NCBI GenBank assembly: GCA_030549205.1 | Contig: JAUKTV010000001.1 | Span: 558,001 to 622,000 of the forward strand | Origin: Apiosordaria backusii | Lineage: Eukaryota > Ascomycota > Sordariomycetes > Sordariales > Lasiosphaeriaceae | Reading direction: 5' to 3' | Length of the DNA: 64,000 bases | Shown here: positions 11,901 to 22,422 of the stretch, in pieces | Numbering within the stretch: the stretch's first letter is position 1 | How the letters are laid out: each line of letters starts with the position of its first letter | Made by a program: the position numbers and the translations under genes | The notes under the pieces: generated by a model | The model's input: the letters and a program-made list of their open reading frames with translations, nothing else | Database searches by the model: none | What the model was told of the DNA's origin: nothing

Positions 11901-12585
11901 TGCCGTGTGCCGTCAGTTCCGTGTGCCGAGAGAGTTGCCCAGAACTTGGAAGCGTCGGCCAACGCGTTCCTGGCGGTGTTTTCAGCATGTTCAAATCTTT
12001 GTGGCGGTGAGATGCCCAGACTTCCACGTGGGCATCCATGGCAATCCACCTTGAAAAAGGAGGGGTCGGTTGTTGATGATCAATCCACCAAACGAAGGCC
12101 GTGGCAGAAAACAAATGGCTGGATCGAGGAATAAATTCTTTTGTAGCCAATCGTTGAACATTGAAGTTGACCATCACCCCACATTCTCTCCACAAGGAGC
12201 CGCATTAACCCGTGACGCTATGCCATTCTAAGACAAAACAACTTGCACAACACATCTTCACTTTCGCAAATTCATAATTAAGGTGCCAAGACAAGCTTTC
12301 TCCAGCATGGGTTGCCTTCTTGTCTGAAGAATTGGCACGAAGCTTGACTCTGCTCTGGACCTCACTGACAGAAGACAAGGTTCAAGTTGACCTTTCCACA
12401 TTGACGCAATAAGTTTGTGTGGTCCTTAGCTATCATGTACAGAGAACATTCTCAATCACACAGACTCCACCAGACACTCCTGCCCACACGTCTCCACCTC
12501 ACACTTGGCAAGGTTTCCAGCCCCTGAACCCCTGACCCCCTGAGATAAACAAAATACACAACAGAAAAGATTCATGCAAATACGC
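11901..12585. other. spacer; left part may be lost 5' coding sequence of the CorA-like gene
   Basis: On the minus strand, 11906-12009 encodes a coding-like stretch (NALADASKFWATL and neighbours) out of frame with the ATG at 11900. The rest (12050-12585) shows no gene; it is the 5' flank of the CorA-like gene and the 3' flank of the laccase. Confidence 0.4.
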
Positions 12586-14630
12586 CTACGCAATCCTCCT
12601 CACCGCCGGCTTCCTCTTTTCCAACTCTTCTCCCTCCCTCCTCCTCAGCCCACTATCAATCTTTGGCAAATACGGACTCGTCTTGGCATACCTCCTCCAA
12701 GCCTCGCAATTCGGCACCAGCTGATCCAGCGGCATCATCCTTCTGATCTCATCCTTCCTCTCCAAAAATTGCACCCCGAGCCCCATGGCCACATGCCACC
12801 CGATATGACAATGCATCAACCACACCCCTGGGTTGTCCGTCTTGTACCCAATCACCAACCAGCTGTTCCCCGGCATCTGCACCACGTCCCTCCGGATGGG
12901 GTTGTTGAAGTTGAGCTGGCTCTTCATGGTATTGACATTGAACGTGCCGGCGCCGATCCCGAGCGTGAGGAAATCGTGACCATGGAGATGGATGGGGTGC
13001 GGGAGGGCAAAGTCGTTCTGAATGACCCAAAAGACCCACTGGTCGGCCTGGGGCACGTCGATAAGGTTGGCCTGGCCGGGCCAGGAGCTGTTGCCTTCGA
13101 GGATGTACTCGAGGATGGGGTGGTCCCACTCGACGTTGATGGGGGTGTTCTTCACGCGCCATTCAAAGACTTGTCCGCGGCCGTGGTTGGGAAACTGGAG
13201 ATCGATGGGGAGGGTGCCGACGGCGGAGCCGGCAAAGGCGGTGGACGGAACGGTACGGGTAAGGATGGGAGAGAAACCGGTCTCGCCGTTGCAGGTAACG
13301 ACGCGGGGTGTGCCCCGGTTGGTGGGTAGAGCGGTAGTACTGGCGCCTTGGTAGCTGATGATGGCGGCGGGGAAAGGATTACGAGAACGGCCACAGTTGT
13401 TGTTCGCTTCGAGCGTAGCGTTGAGCCAGTAGTTCCCCACAGGTTGGTTGGCTTCGATAATGACATCATAACGCTGGCCGACGGCGAGGAAAAGGGAGGA
13501 GCGGACTACCGGGTTAATGGCGACGAGGTCGTTTGTGATCACAGTGAAGTTGTGGCCTACGAGAGACACAACGAAGGAATTGTCGACGCTAGCGTTGATG
13601 AGACGGAGAAGATGCTTCTTGCCAGGTGTGAGAGTGAGACGGTCGTAAGAGCCTCCACGGCTTGCACCCAGAGGATGAATGTTCTTGCCTCGGAAGAGAA
13701 TGTTGTCACTGTCAGGAGGGGGACCGTTGCTGACCAGTTCAGCTCGCAGGTGGAGTCGATCAGCAGTTTCGTGGTAGTAGTCATTGATCATATAGGGCCC
13801 AAGGTCAATGTCGTAGTTGGCCGCTGCAGGACCACGCACGATCAAAGCGCCCACGACGCCATTACCATATTGATTGGAATAGTGGCTGTGGTACCACGAG
13901 GTTCCGTATTGGGTGACGTGAAAATCGTAGGTCTTCATTGAGCCAGGTGGGATGGGGCACTCAGTCACACCGTTGGCGCCATCTTGGTTACTTTCACCAT
14001 ACTGACGGATTCCATGCCAGTGAATAGAAGTTCTGTTCATCGGTCAGCAATGAAGCCGGAGACACACTGTCAAGTATCAGTTGAACAGCAGAAGATCGTA
14101 CCCATTGTCTTGCATGTCATTATAGACATTCACAATCACGTAATCGCCCCAGTCAGCCTCAATAGTAGGTCCAGGGAACTGATCTGTCGTGAAGTTAAAA
14201 CGACAAGAACATACGGGATAATCAGAGAATGTCGGTACTAGTAAGCAACGTACTGTTGATAAGCATGGCTGGTTTTCGAACGCCGTCCGGGCCGAGCCAG
14301 TTGGTCACATTGGTGATGTGAAAATCATACTGTGGCATGGTTTATCAGTGTGAGCCAAGTTTGGAAGAGTGTCTGGACAAAACTCACCACTCGGTTGTTG
14401 AATGCAGGTGGGTTGATGTGATCGTAGTCTGTGCTGATGTTCCAGTTATTCTTCCAACACTGGCGGTTGGTGGCATTGTTCTGTCCACAGGGCTTGCCCC
14501 CTGGTATGATGGTCTGTCTTGGGAGAAGGTGTATGACAGGAGACGGTGCTGGAGAAGCAGCAACTAGTGGGAGAGCCGCCAACAACGCGGACCACCCGGC
14601 TACTGATGCTTGACTGGTAAGCCACAACAT
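12586..14630 (-). CDS. secreted laccase (asco-laccase type multicopper oxidase)
   Basis: Join complement(12586..14032, 14102..14183, 14254..14329, 14388..14630), 615 aa; all three introns have GT-AG ends. The signal peptide is residues 1-25, followed by a probable propeptide ending near PRQ. Three cupredoxin domains carry the four copper signatures: HWHG (H138, H140), WYHSHY (H182, H184), HPIHLHGHDF (H479, H482, H484) and HCHIGWH (H541-H547) with a Leu at the axial type-1 site. The C-terminus contains DSGL followed by a basic tail, as in ascomycete laccases where cleavage after DSGL leaves a plug in the trinuclear-site channel. The enzyme oxidises phenols and related aromatics with O2 outside the cell. 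Many NxS/T sites fit secretion. The start at 14630 is chosen because it begins the signal peptide. Confidence 0.96.
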
Positions 14631-14709
14631 GATGAACCTGGAAAAGGTGAGATATCTTGATAACGCAGACAAGGAGTTCAAAAGTTCTATTGCAGTGAAG
14701 AAGCACAGC

Positions 14710-14715
14710 TTTATA
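14710..14715 (-). promoter_or_regulatory. candidate TATA box of the laccase gene
   Basis: The minus strand reads TATAAA within GCTATAAAGC, about 80 bp upstream of the laccase ATG, a normal distance for a fungal core promoter. No other evidence. Confidence 0.4.
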
Positions 14716-16754
14716 GCTTTCACAAAGCGGCACAGCCAGCTCGAGCACTCGATACCTCGCGGTTCTTGATGCACACTACTTCGTAGGCTTACGTTTTACG
14801 TTGCCGTCTTGCATCCCGAGATGGTGCCCAGAATGCTCTTGGTACTGCATTTCGACGGCTTCACAGCCCGAAACCAAGTCCGAAGTTCGCAGCTCACTTG
14901 ACAGAGAGCGGGATGGGAGGACAGGGGGATGCAGATCCCAGTCTGCTGGTGAGCCTTGGCTGCTTTGCTCTCAGTCCACCACATGACGCATGTCAGAACA
15001 TGAAATCATGGTCTGCTGCCTTCTGTTACGGTTTGTTGGTGATGGCGGAGTGGGCGACCGGCCCGGTGAGACGGCCCGAGTCCATGGTAGCTGAGGGACC
15101 CTGAGCTTCATGGAGAATATGGGCCTATGGCAGCGTGTGACAAGCGAGGATAAGGCAAGGAACGGCAAGCCACAATGCAAGTCCCACATCACTGGTCTGC
15201 CTTGAGTCGTGAGGCTGAGGGAACCCATTTCTTCTCTACATAGAAACTTCAGAGGTTTGCTTGCAGCTTGGAGTAAGAACGGGAGAGGATGAGCTAATCC
15301 AGCTAGGGCTGAGTCTAATCGGTACCGTACTATCTGCCAAGTTTCCGGAAGACTAAGAATGGAATTGAGAGCGGGTGGGACCGTGTGGGGGACATGAGCA
15401 GTTGGGCAAAGCCTACACCTACCTGACACCGGTTCTGGCTCATGGAGCTGGTGGTTTGCAACTCTCGCATGGCAGCTACTGCGAGTCAAGCAGCTGTCAA
15501 TCCACTCAATACAACTTCATAACAAGCGACGGACCCGAGTGCAAGACAAAGTGTCCGTTGCTATTTTTGGCTTCGATCATGGTTCGGTGCATGTGCGGGA
15601 TGCCTAGCCATGACTGACAGATCTGTGTCCCGAGAATGTCGACCTATCATCCTTGAGGTGAAAGCAATGGTGTAGCTTGACAGATGGCAGACAGCAATCG
15701 TTGCACCGGCTCTGCCGAAAGTACCACCATGGCTCGTGTTTCAATCACGCTCGCTTACGAGCTACCTTCTCTTTGATGGGTAGGCAACACGGCAAATAGA
15801 TTAATCGACGGCCAGACTGTAACAGTACGTCGTAGGCCTAGTGCTGAAATCGGGAAGGTGTCAAAATATGCATGGTGTGCGAATGCGACCAACTCTCGAA
15901 GCGCATTTCTCACCTGCAGTCGTCAGGGCTTTCTCACCCAAACTCGGCACCGAGTTTCGGTCTTTAACTCAGTCGATGCCGATCCCCAAGCTATTGGTAA
16001 ATAGTGCCGCCAGTCTGCATCGTCATTATCGAAGAATATGACAATACGTGATATGATAGGGGCTTGGTGCTTTTTACCCGCCCCTGAATCGGAGGGGTCT
16101 ATTTACCCGGAATCGCAAAACCAGGTTCTTAACCAACAGTGATCGAGGCTATCAATGTTCCAGACTTCGGTGTCTATTTCTATGCGCAAAGATAGCCCGA
16201 AGGCCATGATAGTACCAAGTTTGACAAACACCTGGTTGCGGAAAACATGCGGTTCCAGTCTTTGAAAGAAAATGCCCCTGATCTCAGGAGTGTTTCCCGG
16301 TTTCCCGAATTGTCGGGAAGGGATCGACGACCATCTGAATTGCAGTGATGTTTGATGATTGGGCTGGTAGCACTGCGTGATTTAGATTGCTTGCAGCAGT
16401 TCGTCCAAATAGTCATGAAACCTCTGCCAACTTACCGGGTCAAGCCAATTCCCCTTAATCAATAGATAGTACTCGCCTCTAGCCGTTTAATTTGGCACCT
16501 GAAAGGTGACATCACTAGGTATGGTCGGATGATCAGTGTAACTGCGGCTCCGGCATATAGCCATGGCTATATCAGAATCATTGGTACGACAAAGAAGAGA
16601 GCGTGTCCGGGGTTGAGAGGCTTGGATGAACAATAGAACAAAGAAACGAGACAATGCCGTTGTTGGTTCGTGGAAACAACCCTTTTCAATACGCTTGTTC
16701 TAGATCAGAACAAATTTGAGTAACAGTGATTCCATAAAAAGAGGAACTGTTGGA
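14716..16754. other. 2 kb divergent spacer, no gene recognised
   Basis: Lies between the laccase (-) and a hypothetical gene (+). Frames up to 172 codons occur (14971-15489, -) but show no domain, signal or convincing splice pattern. Presumably regulatory sequence for both neighbours. Confidence 0.5.
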
Positions 16755-17936
16755 ATGGGGGTGGAGCACATATTTGTATTTTCCACATTTTCCTCCACAA
16801 ACACACAACATACCAAACTTGCAGCCTTCGTGATGGCAGAAATCATGGTATATCCACCAGAAGATGCATACAAATGCCACGCCAGCATGGCAGAACCAGT
16901 GATATTGGCTTTGATAGCCTGGACCATCCATAATGTCACCCAAGGTTGGTTAGCACGCTGGGCCATGTACCTGGTCATTCTGTTCACCTGGGCTCTATTG
17001 CTGGCGGCAATTACCCACAGAAAATCATATCAGTCAACAAGAAGTAAGCCAACAGCTGAAAACCTTTCCTACGAAGTACCCGATGCCACCTACGATGCGG
17101 TCCAAAGATACCTAGAAGGCGGCTGCCCTCAAACCAGGTGCTTGCACAATATATGGCTGGACTACAAGCCAGATCCAACAGCAGACACCCCTTTGTCAGA
17201 TGATGACGAACAGAAACCACCAACTATCTGGGATGGAAAGGTCGATTTCTCATGCACCTCGTCTGAGGCTGAGCTCCTGCCACGAGACTCTATCACCCAG
17301 CTTGGCATTACGGGCTGGCACATCAGAACGATCATGTCCAAACAAAACAAAAACCAAAAGCGCCGCCTCGAAAGCCTCGTCAAGCTGAATGAACTTACCT
17401 CTGGATTCCCGAAATTCCAAGATTGGCCCCGAGATCCTTCTTTATCTTACCAACAGAACTGGGATAAATGGTATAACGCCCGCCAAGAACACCGGCGTTT
17501 TCACCCGCTTTCTGAAGAGGAAATCGCGGAAGAAAAGCGCAAGAGAGAACAACAAGCAGAAAAGATGGACAAATGGTGGCATGATAAGAACGGTGGTCCC
17601 CGGCCCCAGACTTCTTTGGCGAAGACGAAACCGCAAGCCTCTGTCAAGATATGTGTCATGGCCGAGGAAGGGACGGTAGAACGTGTCATTGGCGATGCTA
17701 ACGGATCAGACCAGTTAGATGATACATGGAAGGGTATCGAGGACGGGTACAAGAAGCCAGTTGTGGATGAAGGGCTTTTGTGGCCGCATTGGAGACCTCG
17801 TAATGGCTCAGCAGAATCAACAGACGAGACCTTTGCTGATGAGGGTGAAAATTTCGAAGGTCTCTGGGCAGGCTTTGCGAATGGACAGGATGGACTGAAG
17901 CAGCCGTGGGTGGCGGACGATTATGAGACGTATTAG
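16755..17936 (+). CDS. hypothetical protein with two N-terminal membrane helices
   Basis: A single open frame of 393 aa from the ATG at 16755. A later ATG at 16833 (MAEIMVYPPEDAY) is an alternative start that keeps both membrane segments. Two hydrophobic helices lie near residues 48-65 and 72-92. The remainder is soluble and highly charged, with a basic/acidic helical stretch rich in E, K and R (near EEEIAEEKRKREQQAEK) and several Trp residues. I do not recognise the family. The topology suggests a membrane-anchored protein with a cytosolic C-terminal domain. No neighbour points to a role. Confidence 0.65.
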   Translation: MGVEHIFVFSTFSSTNTQHTKLAAFVMAEIMVYPPEDAYKCHASMAEPVILALIAWTIHNVTQGWLARWAMYLVILFTWALLLAAITHRKSYQSTRSKPTAENLSYEVPDATYDAVQRYLEGGCPQTRCLHNIWLDYKPDPTADTPLSDDDEQKPPTIWDGKVDFSCTSSEAELLPRDSITQLGITGWHIRTIMSKQNKNQKRRLESLVKLNELTSGFPKFQDWPRDPSLSYQQNWDKWYNARQEHRRFHPLSEEEIAEEKRKREQQAEKMDKWWHDKNGGPRPQTSLAKTKPQASVKICVMAEEGTVERVIGDANGSDQLDDTWKGIEDGYKKPVVDEGLLWPHWRPRNGSAESTDETFADEGENFEGLWAGFANGQDGLKQPWVADDYETY

Positions 17937-18369
17937 GATGGGTAGATGATACAGTAAGTTTGAGCGGCATAAAAAGGTTTTAAGAAATGATTTAACATAA
18001 GGTAGGTAAAAAACAGAATGTGGCTTGATACGTAATGTTTTCTCAATGGTAATTTTGAACTGGGCAGCACGTGATTTGGAGAAGATTGGGGAGCGTCTAA
18101 ACTAGGTACTTTGGCTTCGCCGTGAAGATTTTGGTTGGCTGTGTTCAATTGCATGCCCTCGGCGGATGACTCAATGGTCCCACGCCAGGGGCTGAGCCTC
18201 AACAGGCCCGCCGACTTTACGGAGAGGGATTTTTTGATCACTGAACAGACTATTCTTTAAAAGGACCGTTATCGTCAGATTGTGTACGTTGCCAGATCTA
18301 GTACAACCCACACACAATTCTTATCCAAGCCTCCTTACTTCCCTAGGTACCCACACGATCTGAATAAAG
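17937..18369. other. spacer, nothing recognised
   Basis: Intergenic flank between two same-strand genes; TAGGTA-type motifs near 18000 and 18110. No gene seen. Confidence 0.5.
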
Positions 18370-19164
18370 ATGGACCCACAACCGCCCCATCCCCTGTTCG
18401 CTGCCATGGAAACATTGCAAGCAATCGCGAAATACAAGCAACGCTCTTTCGAAACCTCGTTGAATTCCCACGTTCCCCTCATTGAGTTCTCAAACGCTTC
18501 CACTTCTCCCGAGGTGGTCTTGATAGGAGACTCTATGATCGAACGAATGCTCACCACCGCCCACTGTGGTCCCAATCTCGTGTCTTCTTGGCCGTCGAAG
18601 ATCATGCTCACCGACGAACATGGCGAACAGCTTCAAGAAGGCCGGGTATTAAACTTGGGCGTCGGAGGTGATAAGATACAGAACGTGGCGTACCGACTGG
18701 TTGGTGATTCAGCGCAGGGCTTGAGAAGCGTCGCAGACATGTTGGCCGAGCGGAAAAGTGTGAAGCTTTGGGTTTTGCAGGTTGGAACCAACAACCTGAG
18801 TGCAAAAAAGGGCCTGACAGAGGGAGATACGGATGCGCTCAAGATTTTGGTTGAAGCGCTGTTGGAGATAGGCCGGGAAGATTGCAGGGTGCTAGTAACG
18901 GGGTTGTTTCTGAGGAGAGATATATCCTGGGACAAGATTGAGAAGGCGAATGAGAGTATTCAAAGGGTGGTTGGGGAAATTAGTAATGGGAAACCGGAGG
19001 GTGGGGAAGAAAGGGTGATTTGGCTGCCTCCAACTGGTGAGGTCAAGGAGGACCATTTGGTGGATCATGTACATTTGACTGAGGAGGGATATAAGCTATG
19101 GATTGGGGGTTCACTGGCTGGAGAGGTTGCAAAAGTCTATAAGGAGTTTGGCGGAGACCATTGA
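18370..19164 (+). CDS. SGNH/GDSL-type hydrolase
   Basis: Single exon, 264 aa. SGNH-superfamily blocks are in order: block I IGDSM with nucleophile S55; block II GVGGDK with the oxyanion Gly G100; block III GTNN with N141; block V DHVHLTEEGY with D232 and H235 completing the triad. The fold is close to the PAF-acetylhydrolase beta/gamma-like branch. There is no signal peptide, so a cytosolic esterase or lipase/acyl hydrolase is likely. The N-terminal 45 residues are an extension before the core. Substrate unknown. Confidence 0.9.
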   Translation: MDPQPPHPLFAAMETLQAIAKYKQRSFETSLNSHVPLIEFSNASTSPEVVLIGDSMIERMLTTAHCGPNLVSSWPSKIMLTDEHGEQLQEGRVLNLGVGGDKIQNVAYRLVGDSAQGLRSVADMLAERKSVKLWVLQVGTNNLSAKKGLTEGDTDALKILVEALLEIGREDCRVLVTGLFLRRDISWDKIEKANESIQRVVGEISNGKPEGGEERVIWLPPTGEVKEDHLVDHVHLTEEGYKLWIGGSLAGEVAKVYKEFGGDH

Positions 19165-20096
19165 AAGTCCGTCAGAAAGTAGGTACCTAGACAGAGTTTC
19201 TATTGTTTTGAAGACTCGGATGAACTTTTGTCGGGCGCTCATCTCATCGTGCAACCCGGGGCATCCAGAGCCTGAGAATCTCTTACGCCTTGAAAAGTCC
19301 AATATTCTATACTGTGTGCCTCTGATTCTCCGTTCAAGGTACCTGTTGATAGGTTTGAAGAGTCGCGAGGTAGCTCTCGCCACCATCGCAGAAGTTCTGG
19401 TTACATATGCCGCGGTAAGCAGGTAGAAGCAAGTCGTCCCCGGCGTTTCTGTCATCACCAAAGCATGACCTAGCGAGGGCAATCCAACAGTCTTTCAAAT
19501 GCAAATCCATCATGGTGCTAACCACCCCACGCTAGGTATCAATGCTCTGCAGCAGAGACTCAACCAACTGATGCCTCTGGTCCCTCTCCAACTAGGAGAC
19601 CTCGTACCTAAGGTACTATACAGGTTCTGAATACCTACTCAACCGCATCTTCCTCAGGGCAGAAAGATGTAGAGCATTAATAACAGCAGACTAAACGCTT
19701 CCATTCTCTTTTCGAATGACGGTATGGGCATCCAGTTAGAGTCAATGTCAGCCGAATGCCAATTGTGCCTGATAGGCCATAACATCCAGTGCAGTTCGAT
19801 GGCAGTAAGACACTCTAATCTGTGTCGTGGTAGCAGTTAACGTAGGGAGCCTTCCATACATCAGATGGCCGAACAGGGTAAAATTATTATCCCTGTACAG
19901 TACCCTCGATTGATCCAAATAGCACGGTTTGGAGGGCTTCAATCACACTCTTCCCAATGCGACGATCATAACACACGCGACGACCCATCTGGCCTCCCTG
20001 TCGTTCCCTGAACCTCGGGTTAGGGTTAACAGCACCAACCCTCCCGTACCTCCCCAGCCCTCTCTCCAACCTTGACGCGTTTCTTCTTCTGTACCC
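19165..20096. other. convergent spacer with telomere-like dimer
   Basis: 3' flanks of the SGNH hydrolase (+) and MPC1 (-). Holds GGGTTAGGGTTAAC at 20017-20030 (two TTAGGG-like units) and a TACCTAAGGTA palindrome near 19606. No gene recognised. Confidence 0.5.
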
Positions 20097-20651
20097 CTAT
20101 TTCTTCCGCACATTGTCTCCACTCTGATCCTTTTTCACCACCACAGCAGGGTCAGCCTGGACCAACTTTCCCTTGGCAGTCGCCTCCTTCTCGACAAGCA
20201 GCTTCTTCTCCTTTCCTCCCCAGTAATGCCAATCCACAAAGCGGTAACCTTGGATGCTCTGGGCAGTGGCATTCACGCTGTGGCACCCGAACAACAGGTA
20301 GTTCTTTGGCCGGATAGCAACTGAGAAACGCATAAACGTGAAGGCGTAGACGATAAGGGCACCCGTCATCTTCCCTGATATTCTACCCACGATCGATTTC
20401 AGTTGAGTTTACAAATACAAGGGGGGCACAAAGGAAGCTTACAAGTCAGGGCTTTTTTGTGTGTCGGCTACTGCCGCGAGAGGGATGGTGAAGTTGGAAG
20501 CCGGACCCCAGAAATCTGCGCGCATCAGCGTTTGTCAATTTTTGAAGTTGACCACAGCGAGACGAGGGTCCTTACGCGTCGAGCAAAAGTAATCAGTCCA
20601 GGGGTTGGACCTGATTTTGGCATTGGCCGCCTTGATGAGCGCAGCCGCCAT
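20097..20651 (-). CDS. MPC1: mitochondrial pyruvate carrier subunit 1
   Basis: Join complement(20097..20382, 20443..20515, 20576..20651), 144 aa. Splices GTAAGG/CGCAG and GTAAGC/GGTAG restore an unbroken MPC family frame. Hallmarks: THFWGPxSNFxIPLAA after an amphipathic N-terminus, a second helix from SGKMTGALIVYAF, then PKNYLLFGCHSVNATAQ and QGYRF. This is the MPC1 type; it pairs with an MPC2/3-type subunit in the inner mitochondrial membrane to import pyruvate. The C-terminal tail (KKLLVEKEATAKGKL..) is charged and variable, as in other fungi. The assignment is among the most secure in the window. Confidence 0.96.
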
Positions 20652-21498
20652 TGTTGACAAGTAGAGATCAAGTGGAGGTGGCCTCGATGGTAAATGGTAT
20701 GAGGTGGTAGATGTTGAGGCTGAAATTGAACCTTTCCGCAGGCTCCGGACCGGAGATAATTGAGGGGGGAAGACTGTGGTGCCGTTCATGTTACACAGCC
20801 AAGGAAAACATTCCAATATTCCGATACATTCCATCTTGTCTTTTTGGCTTGGCGTCACGTTGGGGGTTGATCAAAAGCCTCGCTCTGCCTCTGAGAAGAA
20901 ATATAAGCGCTGGGAATACCAGCTACCACTGACATGGCCCTTCAATAGTTGCTGGAAGAGTCGCGACGTTAATAGGGCTGTGCCAGCTCTTCAGGTTCGT
21001 TCCACGTCATGAGATCGCAGTCGAAGTTCATTTGATGGACTAAAAATGGGACTGGAGTGCGGGAGTCCCGTTTTACAAAACGCTCTTGGCATTGTTTTGC
21101 AGCGTTCCCAGTGGCTGCAATTGCTGGGGAGCGGGAGGGCCTGAGGATCACAGGCCAGCCCAGATGCGACCAGCCAGCCAGACTGGATTTAAAGGCACAA
21201 CCAAAGTCTCGGCGGCTACTAGGCTCTCTGGAACCGCCTGGCTGGTTAACGCGAACACGTCAGAGCTTAAGGGCAGCGCTGTAATATGCGATGCCTTTCC
21301 GGTTCAGTTTCTCAATGTTTTGAGAGTTTTATCCGAGAAATACGGGGTTGACGTCGTCCTAATACTGACACTTTCTTTGGCGTCTCTGCGGTGTCCTTCG
21401 ACTCCAAGAAAGTTATTCTTTTCTTCACAGTCGTTCCTTCAACATTACATCGAATACCGTCACAAAAAACATCCGTCCAGACAAAGAAAATAGCCGGC
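20652..21498. other. divergent spacer, MPC1 / cysteine-rich peptide
   Basis: No gene recognised. An open frame runs into the peptide gene from 21391, but its upstream part lacks coding character. The region should hold both promoters. Confidence 0.5.
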
Positions 21499-21732
21499 AT
21501 GCGAGCTGCCACTTTCTTTCTCGCAGCACTTGTTGCCCTGGTGGCAGCGGTACCAGAGATGATGATGGAGAAGCTTCAAGAGCGGGCACTTTGTGTGAGT
21601 GGTTTTAACTTATCGACGCACCATTCGGTGGGTTGTAGCTTGACCGTCATGCTGATATTGATGCGTACTATACAGGACTGCAACGAGAACCGCTGCCGCG
21701 GTCCGGCTTGCTGTGCAAACGGAACGTGTTGA
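21499..21732 (+). CDS. small cysteine-rich secreted peptide
   Basis: Join 21499..21594, 21676..21732, 50 aa. GTGAGT donor, ATACAG acceptor. A clear signal peptide covers residues 1-18 (MRAATFFLAALVALVAAVP). The mature part of about 30 residues contains six cysteines packed into its last 19 positions (LCDC, RCRGPACC, GTC), enough for three disulfides. Such peptides include apoplastic effectors, antimicrobial peptides and other small secreted proteins; the family here is not recognised. The intron is 81 nt, a multiple of 3, and contains no in-frame stop, so retention would give a 77-aa variant. It stands alone between MPC1 and the HeLo-like gene. Confidence 0.68.
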   Translation: MRAATFFLAALVALVAAVPEMMMEKLQERALCVSGFNLSTHHSVGCSLTVMLILMRTIQDCNENRCRGPACCANGTC

Positions 21733-22422
21733 CCAGCATCGATAAGTCACGGGTTGGTATGATCGGCAGCAAAGAAGAGTCGAAGACGTTGACGAGACAC
21801 GAGTTACGCTATATATGACTTGAGACTAGGGCTTTGGCGCTTGGAGTCACTTTTGGGAACAGGAGTTTGGTAACAAATCGGCCGATAATACTGGGGCTAA
21901 GTGGGAGCAAATGATCGGGATCAAGTACCTACCTTACATTATGAAGGTGGATTTCCTATGTTCAATCTTTGTATAACAACTATACTACCTTATCCCTTGC
22001 AAGCTCCACAATGAATCACATCCACGATCCACTGCCTATCGTCATCCTTTCTTTCAGCAAATCCTACCCCTCTGCCGTGATATCAGACATTGTCCACTCA
22101 CGGTTTTAGATGCTGAGGAAGAGTGAAAGGGGCTTGCCTTGACAACCCCAAGAAAGTCGCTGTCCTCAACCACAGCCTTGGAGGTGGGGCTAGGGGGAAG
22201 GTTGCTGTCACAAAACGGCCCGCCTGCTTCGAAAACCTGGCCATGTCTCATACTTGGGATTGTCCAACACTTCTAGTTCTTTTGCTTCCTCTATAGATGA
22301 CATTGTCACCCGGGCAAGCTCCATTCCTCTTAGAATATCCTCAATGCTACAGGATATTAGTGAATGCCCTCTCCGAAGTGTCCAAAGCAGAAATTTGGAT
22401 CATTCTCATGATAGGTACCTAC
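21733..22422. other. spacer; possible last exon of the HeLo-like gene
   Basis: The HeLo-like frame ends at 22423 in CTCCG followed by GTGAGTAGG, a good donor. An acceptor near 22293 would add a short tail. Otherwise nothing recognised. Confidence 0.35.

Noticed and set aside
14971..15489. 172-codon minus-strand open frame upstream of the laccase
   Set aside because: No recognisable motif or splice signals and no coding-type codon use; treated as spacer.
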